From Pseudomonadota bacterium (lineage in GTDB: Bacteria; Desulfobacterota; Syntrophobacteria; Syntrophobacterales; Syntrophobacteraceae), in the NCBI GenBank assembly GCA_023416335.1, contig JAEZHY010000097.1, positions 1 to 21,852 on the forward strand: a stretch of DNA of 21,852 nucleotides. The letters run 5' to 3'. Positions 1-7,425 of the stretch are shown here, piece after piece. Positions within the stretch are counted from its first letter, which is position 1; each line of letters starts with the position of its first letter. The position numbers and the translations under genes are program-made. A model generated the notes under the pieces. The model did not search any database. It saw only the letters and a list, made by a program, of their open reading frames with translations, and had not been told where the DNA came from.

Positions 1-109
1 CCAAATGTGCGATTTTACGCCATTCACTCGAGGTAGGAGCCGTATGAGGTAACTCCTCACGTACGGATCTGTGCGGGGGGTGCCGGGTAACCGGCATTCC
101 TACCGTGAC
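1..109 (+). mobile_element. 3' end of a group II intron (domains V and VI)
   Basis: Positions 37-70 fold as a group II domain V: the lower strand begins GAGCCGTA, pairs with TACGGATC at 61-69, and is followed by a TGAGG/CCTCA upper stem with the characteristic two-base CG bulge. Positions 76-100 form a 10-bp domain VI hairpin (GGGGTGCCGG / CCGGCATTCC) capped by a GTAA tetraloop. A short CGG/CCG helix below it leaves A102 unpaired as candidate branch point, seven bases before an AC end at 108-109, as expected for group II 3' splice sites. The intron body and any reverse transcriptase lie outside the window to the left. The catalytic-triad G at 39 faces A rather than the usual U, which may weaken activity. 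Class is not determinable from this fragment. Confidence 0.75.
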
Positions 110-140
110 ACTGAAAAAACGTAAGAAAATGAGGACAATA

Positions 141-575
141 ATGTTTCAGGCAAAGGAATCGAATCACCCGGACGCCGGCGACGGTCTCGAACGCGCAGAC
201 CTTTTCGCCGAACAGACGATCGTCGTCTCTCCGGAGCTTACGGCGAAACACTTCGGCAGCGGAACGGTTGACGTCTATGCCACACCCGCAATGATTTCAC
301 TCATGGAATCGGCTGCGTTGGCCGCCATCGAGCCGCGGTTGAAAGAAGGAGAAACGACGGTGGGGGTGTACATCGATGTCCGCCACCTGGCTGCAACGCC
401 TGTGGGAGGAGAGGTAAAAGCACGCGCTGAAGTGACGGCGGTTGACGGTCGGAAGATCACGTTTTCGGTTCACGCCTGGGATGGACACGAGTTGATCGGG
501 GAGGGCACGCACGTGCGCATGATCATCGACAGGGACCGCTTCATTCGGCGGGTCCGGTCCAAAACAGCGCCATAG
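141..575 (+). CDS. FlK-like (fluoroacetyl-CoA thioesterase family) hotdog thioesterase
   Basis: This is a 144-residue single-domain protein of hotdog-fold length. Residues Thr48 (in YATPA), Glu56 (in LMESAAL) and His82 (in DVRHLAATP) have exactly the 8- and 26-residue spacing of the Thr42/Glu50/His76 triad of Streptomyces FlK, so a thioesterase acting on small acyl-CoAs in the cytoplasm is well supported; the real substrate is not, because most FlK homologues are not known to act on fluoroacetyl-CoA. The ATG at 141 is chosen because GAGGA at 131-135 sits five bases upstream. Upstream GTG/ATG codons in the same frame would begin inside or directly at the group II intron end at 109. The gene is monocistronic here; cydB downstream is convergent. 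Confidence 0.8.
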   Translation: MFQAKESNHPDAGDGLERADLFAEQTIVVSPELTAKHFGSGTVDVYATPAMISLMESAALAAIEPRLKEGETTVGVYIDVRHLAATPVGGEVKARAEVTAVDGRKITFSVHAWDGHELIGEGTHVRMIIDRDRFIRRVRSKTAP

Positions 576-638
576 CCGGGACTATGACGCGGTCCGTTCC
601 CTGACGTCAATATTGTTGCTTTAAGGAAATACACCGCT

Positions 639-664
639 GGTTCCCAAGGTCCGCCTTGGGAACC
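639..664. repeat. REP-like palindrome (GGTTCCCAAGG type)
   Basis: GGTTCCCAAGG at 639-649 and its exact complement CCTTGGGAACC at 654-664 form an 11-bp stem with a four-base loop. The same palindrome recurs at the right edge of the window (21829-21852). It lies between the convergent ends of the thioesterase gene and cydB, where such hairpins can also help end transcription. Confidence 0.7.
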
Positions 665-702
665 CCGCCCCGGCAGGCCGGATAGTATCCGGTACTAGTT
701 GA

Positions 703-724
703 GGCACGGTTTCCTGACCGTGCC
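703..724. repeat. Palindromic repeat (GGCACGGT ... ACCGTGCC)
   Basis: An 8-bp perfect stem encloses TTCCTG. A second copy at 9327-9348 has the same stem with CAGGAA in the loop, so it is the same sequence in the opposite orientation. A related imperfect hairpin (GCGGTCGGGAAACCGC) follows at 749-764. The cluster separates convergent genes. Confidence 0.65.
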
Positions 725-778
725 GGCCGGGAGCCGTGAAAATGCTGCGGTCGGGAAACCGCGCCATAACCGGTTTCC

Positions 779-1795
779 TCAATAATACCCTTCGTGCGAA
801 ACCTTTCCCCGGAACAGGTAATAGGAAAACCCCGTATAGAACAAGACCAGCGGCAGGGTTATGGCTGTGCCGACGAGCAGGAAGGACTGGGAAGTGCCCG
901 CCGCGGCCGCTTCTCTGAAAGTCACGGCAAACGGGACCATGTAGGGCCATACGCTTACGCCCAGGCCGAGGTAGCTTGTAAGAAAAACTCCGATGCTCAG
1001 GAAGAAAGGCCGATATTCCCTTCCCTTGTGCAGATCGGACCAGATCAGGAGAAAAAACACCGCGGTTGCCGCCGGAAGCGGGAGCAGGTAGAAAAAATTC
1101 GGGAGACTGAACCAGAGGCTTCTTACTCCCGCATTCATTAACGGCAGGCTGATGCTGATGATGGCCAGGAACAGGCCGACATAGCCGAGGACGTAGGAGG
1201 CGCATTTTCGTGCCCAGGCCTGGGTTTCTCCGTCGGTTTTCATCACGAGCCATACCGCCCCGAGCAGGGCATAGCCGAAGAGAAGTCCCACTCCGGTCAT
1301 GAAGCTGTATGCGCTGAGCCAGTCGAATGGATGGCCGCCGAAGCTTCGCCCGTTTACCGTAATTCCTTTTACTATCGCCCCGATGATCATCCCCTGCATA
1401 AAAGTCGCCACAATAGACCCGAAGTGGAAGGCATAGTCCCAGACAGGACGGGATGTAAGGGCCTTGAACCGAAACTCGAATGCCACACCGCGAAAGATGA
1501 GTCCGAGAAGCATCAGGATCACCGGCATATAGAGCGCCGGCATCAGGATCGCGTAAGCCAGGGGAAAGGCAGCGAAAAGCCCTCCGCCGCTAAGTACCAG
1601 CCATGTTTCATTCCCGTCCCAGAACGGCGCGATGGAATTCATCATCCGGTCCCGCGACCCCTCCGATGGCGCGAAAGGAAACAGAATGCCGACTCCGAGG
1701 TCGAACCCGTCCAGCAGGACGTAGAGGAACAGCGCCGTGACGATCAGGCAGAACCAGACAAGGGGCAAATCGACGAAATTTTCGAAGCTAAACAT
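779..1795 (-). CDS. cydB: Cytochrome bd quinol oxidase subunit II
   Basis: CydB pairs with CydA to form the cytochrome bd quinol:O2 oxidoreductase in the inner membrane, a high-affinity oxidase that also protects anaerobes from oxygen. The 338-residue product has the family hallmarks near the N-terminus (GFDLGVG, WDGNETWLV) and about eight or nine hydrophobic segments. The ATG at 1795 is preferred over a start eight codons upstream because AAGGAGG lies eight bases before it and the CydB family begins with such a hydrophobic helix. It overlaps the end of cydA by eight bases, implying translational coupling. No small CydX-like third subunit is visible after it; the downstream DNA is palindromic repeat. 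Confidence 0.95.
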   Translation of the reverse strand: MFSFENFVDLPLVWFCLIVTALFLYVLLDGFDLGVGILFPFAPSEGSRDRMMNSIAPFWDGNETWLVLSGGGLFAAFPLAYAILMPALYMPVILMLLGLIFRGVAFEFRFKALTSRPVWDYAFHFGSIVATFMQGMIIGAIVKGITVNGRSFGGHPFDWLSAYSFMTGVGLLFGYALLGAVWLVMKTDGETQAWARKCASYVLGYVGLFLAIISISLPLMNAGVRSLWFSLPNFFYLLPLPAATAVFFLLIWSDLHKGREYRPFFLSIGVFLTSYLGLGVSVWPYMVPFAVTFREAAAAGTSQSFLLVGTAITLPLVLFYTGFSYYLFRGKVSHEGYY

Positions 1796-3191
1796 GCTTT
1801 TCCCCTCCTTCCGAGCCAATCTCCGAAAGGAGCGGCGGCTTCTTCATCCCATGCTCGCCGAAAGTACGGGGCTCGGACTCCGGGCCTTTCCTGATCAGCT
1901 TGACAATATAGTAGCTCCCCGCACCGAATATGGCCGCGTAGGTCAGGACGAAGGCGGCCAGGGACATTCCGACCGCCGGATTCGGTACCGGGGAGACCGA
2001 CTCGGCCGTTCGAATCACGCCCTGTACCAGGTATGGCTGCCTGCCGATCTCGGTCACGCACCACCCCGCGATAACGGCAATAAACCCTGCCGGGAACATG
2101 GCCATGCACCAGTAGCGAAACCAGCGGGCCTCAAACAGGCGCTTCCTGAAATAAAGCACCAGTGCGAACAGGCCCGTCAGGCTCATCAGGGTGCCGATCC
2201 CCACCATAAGGCGGAAGGACCAGAAAACCCAGAGCACCGGCGGACGATCCTCCCTGGGCCACTCCTTTAGTCCCTTGACCTCTCCGTTCCAGTCGTGCGT
2301 GAGAATCAGGCTCGAAGCTCCCGGGATCTCGATCGCATATTTCGTCCTCTCTTCAGCCTGGGACGGCCATCCGAAAAGGACCAGCGGCGCCTGTCGCCGG
2401 GTTTCCCACAACCCTTCTATCGCCGCGACCTTGGCCGGTTGGTGCAAAACAGTGTTCAGGCCGTGCTGGTCGCCAAAGAATATCTGGAGCGGGGCAACGA
2501 AGATCGCCATGATCATGGCCATCCCGAGCATCACGCGGGCCTGGCTCGTATGAGTTCCGCGCCACAGGTAATAAGCGCCCGTGCCGCCCGCAAAAAACGC
2601 CGTAGTCAGGTACGCGGCGGTGACCATGTGTACGAAACGGTAGGGAAAACTCGGGTTGAATATCACCTGAACCCAGTCGGTCGGATACAGCAGGCCGTTT
2701 TCCGCAACCCGAAACCCCTGAGGCGTTTGCATCCAGCTGTTCGCCGAAAGGATCCAGAACGCCGAAAAAAGAGTCCCGACAGCTACGATCAGGGTTGCCG
2801 CGAAATGAAGTTTCCCGCTTACGCGGTTCCAACCAAAGAGCATGATGCCGAGAAACGACGCCTCTAGGAAAAAAGCCGTCAGTACTTCATAGCCCAAAAG
2901 CGGTCCTAGTACGTTCGCGGTCCTGTCCGAAAAAACCGACCAGTTTGTCCCGAACTGGAAAGACATAACCACGCCCGACACCACCCCCATGCCGAACGTG
3001 ACCGCAAATATCTTGACCCACATGCGGTAGACTTCCGCGTAGACGACGTTGTCCGTACTCAGCCAGCGCCATTCCAGCACCGCCAGCCAACTGGCCAGGC
3101 CAATCGTGAAACTGGGGAAAATAATGTGGAACGCAATAGTGAACGCAAACTGTATGCGTGAGAGCAAAACCGGATCGATGTTTTCAAACAT
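1788..3191 (-). CDS. cydA: Cytochrome bd quinol oxidase subunit I
   Basis: CydA is the haem-bearing, quinol-oxidising subunit of cytochrome bd. The protein begins MFENIDPVLLSRIQF, the usual CydA N-terminus, with a conserved histidine at residue 22 (FHIIFPS), a second in RFVHMVTAAY, and the GWCVTEIGRQPY motif that precedes the quinol-side loop. At 467 residues it is shorter than E. coli CydA, consistent with the short-Q-loop branch. An in-frame TTG 15 codons upstream (3236) has no ribosome binding site and would add a non-family extension, so ATG 3191 is chosen; GGGGA lies eight bases upstream of it. It is the first gene of the cydAB operon, and the upstream AT-rich DNA contains a possible operator at 3294-3309. 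Confidence 0.95.
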   Translation of the reverse strand: MFENIDPVLLSRIQFAFTIAFHIIFPSFTIGLASWLAVLEWRWLSTDNVVYAEVYRMWVKIFAVTFGMGVVSGVVMSFQFGTNWSVFSDRTANVLGPLLGYEVLTAFFLEASFLGIMLFGWNRVSGKLHFAATLIVAVGTLFSAFWILSANSWMQTPQGFRVAENGLLYPTDWVQVIFNPSFPYRFVHMVTAAYLTTAFFAGGTGAYYLWRGTHTSQARVMLGMAMIMAIFVAPLQIFFGDQHGLNTVLHQPAKVAAIEGLWETRRQAPLVLFGWPSQAEERTKYAIEIPGASSLILTHDWNGEVKGLKEWPREDRPPVLWVFWSFRLMVGIGTLMSLTGLFALVLYFRKRLFEARWFRYWCMAMFPAGFIAVIAGWCVTEIGRQPYLVQGVIRTAESVSPVPNPAVGMSLAAFVLTYAAIFGAGSYYIVKLIRKGPESEPRTFGEHGMKKPPLLSEIGSEGGEKHV

Positions 3192-3537
3192 TGCTTGAGT
3201 CCCCGGATTAGGTGTGAAGCCATTCGACTTCGACAAAATAAAACGCGTAAGTACGGTAAATCAAGGCCTTGGGAAGCTCTAAGATAATTGGGCACTCAAA
3301 TTAATGAGTATAAAATTGAAAAAGAGTACTTTATGTATTTTCGAATACTCTTATTCATGGAATCGAGCGGTGCTCCCTCCACGCCCCGCGCCGTTCCGCA
3401 GCAACTGTGGCGGCAGACCCGGCAACGTGGTATAAGCAATGACAACACAAGGCCTGAGGACCGGCTCACATTCCGGTTTTCGCGGCAATCGTCCAACGGA
3501 AGCCGTGAGTTTGCACACCCGGGGAATAAATAGTCTT
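3192..3537. promoter_or_regulatory. Divergent intergenic region with small inverted repeats, upstream of cydAB
   Basis: This AT-rich stretch separates divergent cydA and the NTF2-like gene. ACTCA and TGAGT at 3294-3309 form a perfect 5-bp inverted repeat with a six-base spacer; AAGAGTA and TACTCTT a few tens of bases to the right form a second with a longer spacer. These are the sort of sites a dimeric regulator of cydAB might use, but no match to a named FNR or ArcA box was seen. GC-rich hairpins occur at 3380-3480 (for example ACCGG / CCGGT). I compared that part with cobalamin, c-di-GMP and molybdenum-cofactor riboswitch hallmarks and saw no match. Confidence 0.3.
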
Positions 3538-3897
3538 ATGGAAGATTTATCCTGTAAGGTAATGGAGTTTTTTGAATTTCTGAGCAGCCAGAACATTGGG
3601 CAAATGGCAAATTTTCTGAAGGAAGATGCAAGTCTTTTCTTTCCGAAGACCCAGCCGTTGATCGGCAAAGAGACGATTCTCAGATTCTTCCGGATCCTTT
3701 TCCGCCAGTTTCCAGAACTTACATTTACTGTACGGAACATAATTGCCCAGGACGACAAAGTCGCAGCGCATTGGACAAACAGCGGGATGAACAGGAAACA
3801 TGGGCCCTATGAGAACGAAGGGGTGACCCTTTTTTTCTTCGAGGGCGGGCTGGTTTCCCTTATGAGCGACTTCTTCAAAGACACTGAAAAATTCTGA
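3538..3897 (+). CDS. NTF2/SnoaL-like small protein
   Basis: The 119-residue product has the pattern of a SnoaL/NTF2-like cone-fold domain: an amphipathic N-terminal helix (VMEFFEFLSSQNIGQM), a mid segment LIGKETILRFFRILFRQFPE typical of 'GxxaIxxff' SnoaL proteins, then alternating hydrophobic beta strands (LTFTVRNIIAQ, VAAHWTNSG, VTLFFFEGGLVSLMSDFF). Such proteins are cytoplasmic isomerases, cyclases or ligand-binding proteins; nothing here identifies a substrate. The ATG at 3538 is chosen because the family helix starts there and the upstream in-frame sequence looks non-coding. Its ribosome binding site is weak. Function is unknown. Confidence 0.7.
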   Translation: MEDLSCKVMEFFEFLSSQNIGQMANFLKEDASLFFPKTQPLIGKETILRFFRILFRQFPELTFTVRNIIAQDDKVAAHWTNSGMNRKHGPYENEGVTLFFFEGGLVSLMSDFFKDTEKF

Positions 3898-4030
3898 AGG
3901 CCGGGCGGCCGATCTCCGGCCGATCGGGCCGGGTATCTTTTCACATGCCCGGTCACTGCGAAATCGACTTATCTGCATTAACCGGAGGCGGGAATGCTTT
4001 TTGAGCCTCCGCTTCTAAGGAATGGTTTGA

Positions 4031-4312
4031 ATGAAACAGGTAAAATATGTCCTTGAGATTTATGAGCCGGGAAATGTTCTGGACAAGATGAAGACCATTG
4101 AAACCGCAAGCCCGATTCACATTTCGGCCGGAGACTTCATCGCGGCCGGCTCGTGGGAAGGTTTTCGCGTATCCGACCGATTTCAGGTCGTGGCGGTCGA
4201 TCACGGCATATGGGAACTGGAAGATGTCGTCATCCACAAGCTGATGGTCTATACGAAAAGAATCGTGGCCGACACGGTCCGCCAGTTCTATGATGCAGTT
4301 TTCATGGTATAG
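4031..4312 (+). CDS. Small conserved-looking protein of unknown function
   Basis: The gene encodes 93 residues starting at an ATG preceded by AAGGA nine bases upstream (4017-4021). The product has no signal peptide or membrane segment. It alternates hydrophobic strands with charged turns (VKYVLEIYEPGNVLD, RFQVVAVDHGIWELEDVVIHKLMVY), suggesting a small alpha/beta cytoplasmic protein. I do not recognise the family. It sits between the NTF2-like gene and the SNase-like gene on the same strand, with gaps of 133 and 49 bases, so co-transcription with the latter is possible. Confidence 0.65.
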   Translation: MKQVKYVLEIYEPGNVLDKMKTIETASPIHISAGDFIAAGSWEGFRVSDRFQVVAVDHGIWELEDVVIHKLMVYTKRIVADTVRQFYDAVFMV

Positions 4313-4361
4313 CGCTGTTTTGCGCCTCTTACTGCGAGAACATATTTAACAGGAACGGCTC

Positions 4362-5048
4362 ATGCTCAGGTTGAAATTATTTCTGGTCCTGCTTTGCCTC
4401 TTGGTGCCCAACACAATTCTTGCCTGGGAAGGCAAGGTGATTGCAGTCGTCGACGGGGACCTTCTGGCCGCTTCGCACGATGGAAGAGAGGAGAAGCTCC
4501 GGCTGTTTGGTGTAGATACTCCCGACGACCCGCAGGATTTCGGGAAGGAAGCGCGCGAGTTTACCTCGCGACTGGTACTCGGGAAAACAGTCGAGGTCGT
4601 GCCGGTTACCCTGGATAGCCATGGCAATACGGTTGCGGTTATCTCGGTTGGCGGAACCACTCTTAACCGGGAGCTTGTCGGAGCAGGTCTTGCCTGGGTT
4701 TACCGGGGAAATTGCACACGCCCCGAATGCAGAGAGTGGAAAGAAACTGAAATCGAAGCCAGGCAAAAGGGAACAGGGCTCTGGTTGGCAGCGAACCCCA
4801 TACCTCCATGGGAATTCAGACGCTCCGGCAACAGCTTCCCCCCGACCGGCCAGGGTGAAATGACGGGGCGCCCGGGGATGAGCACCGAAACAGGAACCAC
4901 AACTGTCTACCGTGGAGATATCGTCAGCCACCTCTATCACGCTCCGGGATGTCCTCAATATAAATGCAAAGGTTGCATAGTGGAGTTCAATGACAAAAGG
5001 AAGGCCGAGAACGCCGGCTATAAACCTTGTCCAACATGCAATCCATAG
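4362..5048 (+). CDS. Exported SNase-like nuclease homologue with Ada-type zinc module
   Basis: Residues 1-21 form a signal peptide (hydrophobic run, cleavage near ILA-WEG), so the protein is exported. Residues 22-145 match the staphylococcal nuclease fold: VVDGD supplies the calcium-site aspartate, LRLFGVDTP carries Arg47 (Arg35 in S. aureus nuclease) and Asp52 (Asp40). The other two catalytic positions are altered: Glu43 is Asp55 here, and Arg87 is Asn89 (in DSHGNTV, where active enzymes have D-x-x-G-R). Nuclease activity is therefore doubtful. After a proline/glycine linker, residues 182-228 contain four suitably placed cysteines (C197, C202 or C205, C223, C226) in the GYKPCPTC pattern of Ada-type zinc-binding modules. 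It could bind DNA or another ligand outside the cell. Confidence 0.85.
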   Translation: MLRLKLFLVLLCLLVPNTILAWEGKVIAVVDGDLLAASHDGREEKLRLFGVDTPDDPQDFGKEAREFTSRLVLGKTVEVVPVTLDSHGNTVAVISVGGTTLNRELVGAGLAWVYRGNCTRPECREWKETEIEARQKGTGLWLAANPIPPWEFRRSGNSFPPTGQGEMTGRPGMSTETGTTTVYRGDIVSHLYHAPGCPQYKCKGCIVEFNDKRKAENAGYKPCPTCNP

Positions 5049-5364
5049 AGGTTTTTAGGGAAAATTGACGGAAAGCCCGGGGGCGACTTCGAAGCCGCAA
5101 AGTTGAAGGCAACTCTTTCGGAGATAGACTTTTCGTCCCACGATTTTGCTCCGGAGATTCGCGGTCGGATCGATCATCGCACCACAGTGTGATAATTGCC
5201 GGACAGCATTCGATCGATTCGATTCACGGCGACGCTCCAGGGTTGCCGGAACCAAAAAACATTTTACGACACGGATGGACACGGATAAACACGGATAAAA
5301 ACAAGATGAGAAGTCTAAGCTCGTGCGGTAAATAGCCTGGCGACATCCTCCTCATCTTCCAGGG
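5049..5364. other. Gene-poor stretch ending in a repeat
   Basis: No gene is supported here. Both strands contain only short open frames without recognisable domains. Its one notable component is the GACACGGAT-type repeat at 5268-5298, listed separately. Confidence 0.5.
5268..5298 (+). repeat. Solo end of the GACACGGAT element family
   Basis: The sequence begins TTTTACGACACGGATGGACA and continues with two more ACACGGAT units. It matches the outer end of the terminal-inverted-repeat element described at 21533-21735, but the element interior is not present, so this is a solo or decayed end. Confidence 0.6.
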
Positions 5365-5368
5365 TCAT

Positions 5369-5521
5369 TCATCGCAGTAGGCAGATGTTTGCCCTCCTCT
5401 TTTGAGGCGACAGCATGGAGAGAAGAAAATCCTTGTAGAGCCAGTCCCATTCACTTGCAGTGTACAAATAGCCCTGGTGGCTGCTCCAGCTGTAGAGGTC
5501 CGGGTGGGTCCGCAATGCCTG
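5369..5521 (-). pseudogene. 3' remnant of a REP-associated tyrosine transposase (RAYT, Y1_Tnp)
   Basis: The frame ends with THPDLYSWSSHQGYL followed by a tryptophan-rich segment and DFLLSMLSPQKRRAN. This corresponds to the C-terminal part of RAYT/IS200-like transposases, where 'HP-x-x-Y-x-WSS-x-x-x-YLG ... WL ... vLs.F' is characteristic. The catalytic HUH and tyrosine motifs expected upstream are absent; the preceding residues do not look like the family. It is therefore a degraded fragment. RAYTs mobilise REP palindromes, and REP-like palindromes occur at both ends of this window. Assignment rests on motif memory only. Confidence 0.5.
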
Positions 5522-6295
5522 CCCGCGCGGGATTTCTGTGAATATAGCAGACCAACCGCAGCAGGCAGGAGTCTCAGCAACCACTACGGCTTCGAAGCGG
5601 CCTCGATAACGTGATATCCCACACCGGGGAATTCTATTCGTAACGGTCTGTATAAATACCATGTCAGTAGAAAATGGCTCACACGGAGGCGTGACCCCAA
5701 TTTTTGCTCATGCCGGAATGGTCCGGTGTGGTTTCCACCATTGAATGCCCTTCAGGCAAATGCGAAAGTCAAAATTCCTCAATCGTATTTACAGCATCCC
5801 GGTCTCTAGAAAACTCAATACAGTGGCAAGGAATGGTGACATTGCTGGAGTCACTTCGGATTTGCAGAAGTTGCAATAATGCAGGGAAACCTACAGCCGG
5901 AAGAGAAAACGTATAGTATTAAGCAGCTACCGGTTGACTCCCCTGATATGTCCGCGTATTCTGCTGGCACTATTTTCATGTTTCCTAGGTAACTGGCCCG
6001 TTTTAGAGATGTGGGTTGTCCGATCCTGACTGTCCTCTATAGGGGAATTCAACAAATGACGATCGACGCAAAGACATTCCCATTGCGGCAATCCCTCCCG
6101 GAACAAGCATGTTCTCAGCCACTCAGACGGGACACTAGAGACTTCACCTCGGTCTCCGAAGCTAAGCGGCCGATTGTGTGAGGCATTGCGAATCGAGATC
6201 GGCCAATGGGTCTACAGCTTCTTACATGTGCTCAAATCCGCGAATTGGCGTCTTGCTACGCGTTCAATTGTACATTCTTATGCTTGAGGAGATCT
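5522..6295. other. Long stretch without a supportable gene
   Basis: Short open frames occur, for example 5704-5916 on the plus strand (70 codons) and a 41-codon frame starting at 6057, but neither shows a domain, a convincing ribosome binding site or coding-like composition. The right part is visibly more AT-rich, like the HEPN gene that follows, suggesting foreign DNA. No tRNA, attC site or integrase was seen in it. Confidence 0.4.
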
Positions 6296-7129
6296 ATGCA
6301 AGTCGTAGGAATTGGAAACACAACCTATATATTGCTCAGTGGCCTTGAGGTTTATACAGATATCGAGCTTTACGAAAATGTTAAACTATTGATGGCGGAT
6401 ACGTCTCACCTTGATTTTTCGACTGCAATATCCACATGCACCAGTCCTGACGATATCGCCGTTGTAGCTGCATTCATTCCGCGTATCACAGCTCAATTTA
6501 AGATTTCGGCGCCTACACCCAAAGAACTAGCAATTATCGCTTGGAACTCCTCTTGGGATGCACTTATTCTCAGTGCAATTTTCCACACCGAAGTAGGCTT
6601 CAACCTCCAGTCTGACACAGAGGCCAGCTTAATCTCGGCAAAGAGTCATCTTCGAGCAACAAACTATCATATGCATGGCTTAACTAAGGATTCACCGTAT
6701 AAGCTAAATGCTGATGACGTAATGTGGATTACTGAACACTTTCACGACGCAAGGCAACTTCTAGACAACGACAAATTTCAAACTGCCGTTCACTGCTTAG
6801 CTTCTTACCGTTGGCATACTACACCAAGAATCAGAATGGCAGTTCTTTGGGCGGGTATAGAGGGCATATTTGGGGCAAGCTCAGAAATTCGATTTCGAAT
6901 TAGCCTTTATATTGCGCGTTTTCTGCATCCCTTTGATGCCGATTCACGTAAGGCCAAGTTTGAGGCAGTAAAAAAGCTTTATAACTCACGATCGTCCGCT
7001 GTGCATGGTTCAAAGATCAAAGGTGATCTAGCACAATCGGTTGAGGACTCTGCTGAACTGTTGAAGAATCTCATTCGGCAGAGCATCATAAATAAAGGAA
7101 TTCCAAAAGAAGATGAACTCGTTCCCTAA
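6296..7129 (+). CDS. HEPN (Apea-like) domain protein, putative defence or toxin RNase
   Basis: The 277-residue product ends with a helical domain that looks like the Apea-type HEPN family: RIRMAVLWAGIEGIFG, then RISLYIARFL, then a final helix containing NSRSSAVHG, which is the HEPN R-x4-H active-site motif (R-SSAV-H). HEPN proteins of this kind are usually metal-independent RNases in abortive infection or toxin systems. The N-terminal 170 residues are not recognised and may be the sensing part. The ATG at 6296 is chosen because GAGGA lies five bases upstream; an ATG 30 codons earlier lacks such a site. The gene is much more AT-rich than cydAB or the ABC transporter, a sign of transfer. It appears intact and is followed by an attC-like site and a broken SIR2 gene. 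Confidence 0.65.
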   Translation: MQVVGIGNTTYILLSGLEVYTDIELYENVKLLMADTSHLDFSTAISTCTSPDDIAVVAAFIPRITAQFKISAPTPKELAIIAWNSSWDALILSAIFHTEVGFNLQSDTEASLISAKSHLRATNYHMHGLTKDSPYKLNADDVMWITEHFHDARQLLDNDKFQTAVHCLASYRWHTTPRIRMAVLWAGIEGIFGASSEIRFRISLYIARFLHPFDADSRKAKFEAVKKLYNSRSSAVHGSKIKGDLAQSVEDSAELLKNLIRQSIINKGIPKEDELVP

Positions 7130-7137
7130 CCCAAAGC

Positions 7138-7206
7138 ATAACAAAGCGCTGCTGCCGGACAAGTTTTCGTTGCGCTCCAAATTTCCCGCAGAGCCCGGCG
7201 TTAGGC
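7138..7206 (+). repeat. attC-like site (integron cassette recombination site)
   Basis: The site begins TAAC (7139-7142), a few bases past the HEPN stop codon, and ends GTTAGGC (7200-7206). Between them, GCGCTGC pairs with GCAGAGC with one mismatch, separated from the outer boxes by short unpaired spacers (AAA and CCGGC). This is the R''-L''...L'-R' arrangement of attC sites, with a loop of about 35 bases. A stem-loop directly after one stop codon and 22 bases before the next start codon is how cassette arrays look. No integrase or second attC is visible, so this may be an orphan cassette pair. Confidence 0.5.
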
Positions 7207-7228
7207 CAACTGGAATAGTGTGGAGTTT

Positions 7229-7425
7229 ATGAGATATCTTAAACACCTACCTAAACCGCTAGTCGAAGATCTTCTTGCTGGCCGGTGGCTTCCCATAGTG
7301 GGAGCGGGGTTTTCACGCAATGCGAGAGTGCCAAGGGACAAAAACATGCCCTTGTAGAATGACCTCGGCAAAGCTCTGGCAGACGATCTAACCGAATATC
7401 CATACAGCAGCGCCCTTGATGCCTC
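7229..7425 (+). pseudogene. SIR2-family gene, 5' fragment (inverted away from its 3' part)
   Basis: From ATG 7229 the frame reads MRYLKHLPKPLVEDLLAGRW then LPIVGAGFSRNA, the NAD-binding GAG-x-S motif that opens SIR2-like domains of defence proteins. Codon 43 is TAG where the family has tryptophan (PLW-NDLG), so it is disrupted by a nonsense change. The homology continues after the stop to EYPYSSALDA and ends at about 7425, where the sequence enters a reverse-oriented half of a repeat element. The matching 3' part is on the minus strand from 8755. Intact relatives act as NADases in antiphage defence; this copy cannot. Confidence 0.75.

Noticed and set aside
57..251. 64-codon minus-strand frame over the intron end
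   Set aside because: It is antisense to the thioesterase start and intron domains V/VI; no ribosome binding site or domain.
621..1253. 210-codon open frame on the minus strand
   Set aside because: It overlaps cydB in another frame; cydB has all family motifs, and the frame's product is arginine/proline-rich without a domain.
3380..3530. Riboswitch before the NTF2-like gene
   Set aside because: Hairpins are present but none of the conserved cores of cobalamin, c-di-GMP or molybdenum-cofactor riboswitches could be matched.
5268..5298. Tandem ACACGGAT words as a CRISPR array
   Set aside because: Units are 8-10 bases without unique spacers, and the words are ends of an inverted-repeat element.
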